Assembly (NCBI RefSeq): GCF_000327385.1
Contig: NW_008706746.1
Coordinates: 2,102,976 to 2,166,975, forward strand
Source: Lottia gigantea
Lineage: Eukaryota > Mollusca > Gastropoda > Lottiidae
Direction of reading: 5' to 3'
DNA length: 64,000 nucleotides
Every line of letters starts with the position of its first letter. The first letter of the stretch is position 1. This document shows positions 58,995 through 64,000 of this stretch, in pieces. The notes beneath the pieces were generated by a model, which did no database searches, was not told where the DNA came from, and saw nothing but the letters and a program-made list of their open reading frames with translations. Made by a program: the position numbers and the translations under genes.

Positions 58995-61900
58995 GACCCT
59001 GCCTCTGCAAAAGAGCCCCTCAGTCACCGCAACTATGGTAACCATAGATACCCTAACTATCTCGAACTTCATTTGCTCTTAAAATCTTCGAATGATCCGG
59101 AAATTACTGTTATTGTTGGTGTAGAATGAAAGAGAGAGTGATAATTTCCGGAACACCTGTAACCTCTGATCTTTTTCCAGACAGTCAATTGTTCACAGGT
59201 GATAATCTAGGTTACCTTTGCTATCTGAGACCAGTAAGAACAATTGTTTCACTAGATTTGAATTTGGTCTTGTACGAAAATGGTTTAACATTTCAAAATT
59301 CGTGTAAAATCTAAATCTGCATTGACGCCAAATTAACAGGTAATAATATCATATATTTTAGTGTAAGACAAATGATGAAATGTTACACTTAAAGCGGTCA
59401 AAATGTTTCTGATGTTGTCGTGGCTGCTTTTCTTCAACCTGTTTCAAGTCCTTATGATAATGATTTGCAAATTGATGTTATTTTATACTATAAAAATATG
59501 TATTCAATACCATACAAATGATTTCTTTTTTTCAAATACAGGTTATAAACTGCTTTGAGGATTTGAGACACTTTGGCTACCTTCCAGTAATAGTGGCGTT
59601 AATATAAGATCATTGTCTTTGTCTTAAAGGACCACTGAAGATAACTTTGTTCAAAAAGTAATCTTTCGTGCTGATACAAAAAGTTATAAACGTAACATGA
59701 AAAGATGTTTAGATTGCTTATAGTTCATACGTAGATATGTCTCAAAGGAATATGTCTCGAGCCAGGAATAATCGATGTCACTGCCCCGTGTCAGACATCC
59801 CAGACCCTCAGATCACATATCACAACTATAGAGATGTCTCATAAGGCTTCTCTTTAGTTCAAGTGCGTCAATTTCAGTGAGAAGTCCTAAAACTTTTATA
59901 GTAAAGTAAGTTAATTGTGCATAACGAAGACACAAAAAGAATCAAATAAAAACCTAAAATATGAATTTGGTTTTATGAATCAATAAGTTTTATAGTTTGG
60001 GTTACCTTTCAAAATTTAAATGTCCGAATCATAGCGGTTTGTAAATGTTTGAGAAACATAAAGCCAAGGATAGACTTAAATCTTGAAAAGGGTGACCTCT
60101 CGTTGACCAAGACAGCGAAGTAAATATATCATGATTGTATACGGTACTACATTAAAGGGAAGGGGAATTGGACCTTGAATATATTTAAAACTAGACAGTG
60201 TCTCAAGAAAAGAAGACTTGCTTTTTTTAACTTTCAAATACGTATAATTCTGGACACTTTTAGAAAGCTCGAATTTCGACTTTGAGCTGTGAACACTAAT
60301 ACTGATTGGCATCACTGCCTATCATTCTCATATGTGATATTTTCACATAGACTTATAAAAAAGACAGAGAATATGTCAAGGACATACAGAATGATGTGTA
60401 CACGTACAGATTTGATGGATAACATATCAAACATTAGAAATATAACCCAATATTAATATTGAAGATTCCCCAGTTGATATTTGCACTTATCATCTGACAT
60501 TTACCTTGCTGTAGTGTTATGGTGCCTGTGTTATAGAGACTGATGAAATACAAGTTAGCGTTTAAATGAGATCAACGTGAGATTTTGAACAGGCCGTTCG
60601 TTAATGTGAAGATGTATTCCAAGTAACTAATCGGAAGGGCTAAGCATCCATGAGAGTTAAATATAGGATGTAGTTCTCGACTCGATAATCAAGGTTTCAT
60701 CTGTCACTAACGAGTTTCTCTGATGATAGGTATTGTATATAAGAAAACACGATTAACCAGCAAACCAATACTACTTTTATCGTTGTCATTGCATGGCATT
60801 TACCTATTTACCTTATACTACATCTATTTATCTCCATTTGGATCTCTATTCAAGGAACTATCTGAACTACAGTGTACACGAACGATTGAAAACACGATTT
60901 GATCATTTGATCATCAAGTTATTATGTTACGTATAAATAATCCAACATCATTGTAAATCCATTTTCACTTATTCAATATTGCAATATTCCATTAGCGAGA
61001 TTTTAACTATGTTTATATATAACCTATATTTTATTCATAAGTGTCTATTTGGAATTTAAAGTCGGACCTATGAAGTAATAATTTATAACAGAACCTATAG
61101 ATGAGTATTGATATAACATTGAACAATTATGCCATTAGTGTTACACGGCCATGTGTAAAAAATCATACATAGCGGTTAGCACCTTCCCGCATATAAATTT
61201 TTTTTATAATAATTAATAAACCATTTTTGTTGCATACCGTTCGCTTTCTATTTCCCAGACGTTCGTACAAAAATCTTCGAAATGGTGGCATTGGATCTGA
61301 TTTTGCTTATGCTATGTCGTCAATCTAGAAATTGTTACAGGTGGTGTCGTGTGGTGGAAAAAAAATTCCCATTTTTCACAATTTCTGATAATTGGCAAAT
61401 CTCAGTGCGCATTGTAACTTTCCGAAAATGACAGCGGTAACATTACCAATATGAAATAGATCATACAATAAGAATATGCCTTATCAGTATATATAAAAAA
61501 AACTGTGAAATACTATTGTCTTCGTACTTTTGTTGGTAAATCGAATTAATGTTTAAGATGACAAATTTAAAACTGGTGTTTATCAATCATTAGTTTACTT
61601 TTTCTGCAAATTACCTCTTTAGGGATATTAATGCTTACCTTTCTTTTCAAATATATGTTTTTTAACAAATATGATGTATATGTGTCTTACGTCAATTATG
61701 TTATTATATTTCTTATCTTTTCTGATTAACATCCCGAGGTAATCTTATAAAGAGTAATTTAAACAGTGTAATTTTAATATTTTTAAAAGTTAATAGTTGA
61801 TCTTAGTTCAAAGATTGTAAAGGTACAACTAACTAACTATATCCGAAAAAGCAATACGAATTGTGCGTGATGTCATTGATACAATATTAAAAAATAAATT

Positions 61901-62040
61901 CACGGTGAAATAGAGGATTGCTGTAAACAAGTCGAAGGCCGAGTCGGAGGGTATGGGTGGGAGGTTGTGTCAGGGTGGTTTGCCCGAAGATTGCCCGAAT
62001 AATTATAGAACACTACCCGAAAACACTATTTGTCTGCCCT
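58995..62040. other. No gene seen
   Basis: Short frames at 59126-59314 (plus) and 60076-60315 (minus, partly in the dispersed repeat) without motifs. Confidence 0.4.
60196..60310. repeat. Dispersed repeat, copy 2 of 2
   Basis: Counterpart of 10456-10558; it carries a short T-rich insertion between the first two shared blocks. Confidence 0.5.
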
Positions 62041-62047
62041 AGCAGTC

Positions 62048-62227
62048 GCAGTACCAACACATGTTCAATCAAACTGCACGAAGCCGCGGTGGAATACATA
62101 GACTGCGATAGTACCTAAGATTTCCGGACGTGGCACCGCAGTACCAACACATGTTCAATCAAACTGCACGAAGCCGCGGTGGAATACATAGACTGCGATA
62201 GTACCTAAGATTTCCGGACGTGGCACC
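62048..62227. repeat. Perfect 90 bp tandem duplication
   Basis: Two identical 90 bp copies (62048-62137 and 62138-62227) starting GCAGTACCAACACATG and ending TTCCGGACGTGGCACC, more GC-rich than the surroundings. No differences were seen, so the event is recent or an assembly artefact. Confidence 0.88.
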
Positions 62228-62229
62228 TC

Positions 62230-64000
62230 AGATTTTTAACTTATAAGGACGTAAAACCAAAAATACTAAGGCCGCGATATATTCTTCATTAAAGGGTATG
62301 GCATGGTTACTTTCCATCAAGCCAATTTCAAGAAACATAAGACCCCCTTACTATTCAAACCAGACATGACTATAAAAGATAATTTAGCAGTTGTATAACA
62401 AGAATCACCAAATCATGGACCAAATACGTCTAAAACCATACGGAAATGATAGATGAGAGACGTGGGAACAGACTTCAATTATAACCATAAACAAATAATT
62501 TCATGATATTACTAGGTAATAAAATGAATGGGTCTGTGACGGAGATAGATAGTGGATTTACAAACTTTTTATGTACCAAGATATCAACCATGACAAAATC
62601 TATTCGGTCGAAATTGATTTAAGAAGCAACTACCGATAACGAAGCCTGTCACTACAGAACAGTTTCTGGTCTGAGGTTTATACAGGTTCGTGGAACTTAT
62701 CACCTTGCTGACAAAGACTAAATAATCTCAAGAGACTGCTATAATGTTTTAGTTAGTGAGGTTGTATCTAAAGTAAGCCCTACATTCTAAGATATATTAA
62801 TATTTTAGAAATAATTTCCATGAGTATATTGACTGTCGAATAGAATTGGGTTATATAAAGAACCATCTAGACATGACGTGCTTTTCAAACAGTTTATGAT
62901 TTCAAAAGAATGGGACTAGAAAATTAAATTAATAATTGTCTGGTTATGATTTTGGATGTTTATGTAAACAGCAATTATGTAAATTTCGCCTACACCTACA
63001 AGATCTTAAGTCCTCAATTCTTACTTGACAGGTCCGTCACAATGTTATTCAAGTTAGTACATATGCCCCAAGAAAGAAGGATTCTCATTTGCTTATTTCA
63101 TTTTTCTGGAGCATTCAGCTGCATGTGATCTTTAATTGAACGTCTGAACAAATAGCATTTACACGAGCAACTAATCCTCAACAGTATCAATTTTTGAACG
63201 ATCTTTCTATTTAAGTACATCCTTATCGAGACATGAACAGAGATTAGACAGCCTCTAACAAGCATAATTTGAGTGTAAATTACCACTAATACTACAGTAT
63301 ATTATATAATGTCGATATTTCCAAAGCCTAATTACTCCCAATCAACCACAAATAACACTTTTATACTGTTTTTTCTTTCCGGCTATTCTTGCATTTTTCC
63401 GTTTTCTTGCTTAATTTAGAGGAAGGTGATTGTTGCGATTCAAAATCAACAGATTTATAATGTGGTGTTATTAAGATGATAATGTTTTTCTTGTTTAGTA
63501 TTCTTTTGTTTCGCATTGTATGTTTAAGAGGTGTTGCCCATAATTGTTAAAGCTACTTAGAATCAATTTGTGGAAGGGAAAGTGTCTACTGTATTAGTCA
63601 CAATTGCAGATTTGGTAATTGAATATTTTCCATTTAACTTATAAAATTGTACAAATAATTTGTCTCCGATTTACCTAGCCTTATTTCAAATGTTTTAACT
63701 CTTGTGAGAGAATAGGTTCATCAGATAAACTGCCATAGGCTACCGTAACCATAGCCAGTAAAGTATAGTAAAAAGTAATGGAATCCTCCATAATAATGGC
63801 CTAATCTACTAAATTATAGCATTTTTAAATCAATCATATCAATTAATGGTGGTTCGACCCCCTAGGCTAAGTTCTACAAGAATAGATGGAACACAACTGA
63901 AAAGAGATTACATGAAGATAGAGAACAATGCCAATGGCTGGACAGTGGTCAGTGTTTCTTTAGGTCATTGATTACTGACCATAATTACTGGGCTTACAAA
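62230..64000. other. No gene seen
   Basis: AT-rich; overlapping frames near 62946-63286 on both strands carry no domain. Confidence 0.4.

Overview
This is eukaryotic, AT-rich, intron-bearing invertebrate DNA, most likely from a mollusc. Evidence for that: GT-AG spliced genes at low density; dispersed repeats carrying 'ACGCCCACAT...GTCCGTCGGTCCGTC' heads and 'CAATAACTC...AAGTTTCGTCAAAATC' bodies of a kind common in mollusc genomes; tRNA-derived SINEs; and Pearl-like elements with about 160 bp core repeats, as described in bivalves. The species assignment is inference.

Only two host genes can be supported with confidence. (1) An animal haem peroxidase on the minus strand, 20538-25426. I could assemble nine exons whose splice phases all agree; they encode about 546 residues covering most of the peroxidase domain. 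The exons carrying the start of the protein and its last ~60 residues were not found. (2) The first coding exon (50118-50405, plus strand) of a rhodopsin-family GPCR with TM1, TM2 and a tyrosine/acid-rich, glycosylatable N-terminus. Its remaining exons were not found, and lie either in the 13.6 kb downstream or beyond the window. Weaker candidates are a 54-codon ORF with a signal-peptide-like start (27289-27453) and possible first exons near 13.1 and 14.2 kb.

The rest is dominated by mobile and repetitive DNA. Left part (1-20 kb): a small TIR element (2.49-2.86 kb), a GC-rich TIR element interrupted by a 50-N gap (3.14-3.91 kb), a Pearl-like element with a higher-order array (4.38-5.59 kb), and a duplicated block split by a small element that has an inverted copy at 9.4 kb. 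Middle (20-33 kb): the peroxidase gene with repeats in its introns, SINE pieces, a DIRS-like reverse transcriptase fossil fragment, and a 384 bp foldback element made of 12 palindromes. At 33-38.5 kb a minisatellite is followed by a recently inserted, broken Ty3/Gypsy LTR retrotransposon. Right part (38.5-64 kb): mostly unique AT-rich DNA with dispersed repeats, the GPCR exon, two more Pearl-like elements, 22 bp and 33 bp minisatellites, a hAT-like MITE and a perfect 90 bp tandem duplication.

The two host genes show no sign of functional linkage. The points most worth following are the peroxidase's loss of the usual haem-linking Glu, the Pearl-like elements that share ends but carry different core arrays (one in ABC-ABC order), and the palindromic foldback element with matching flanks.
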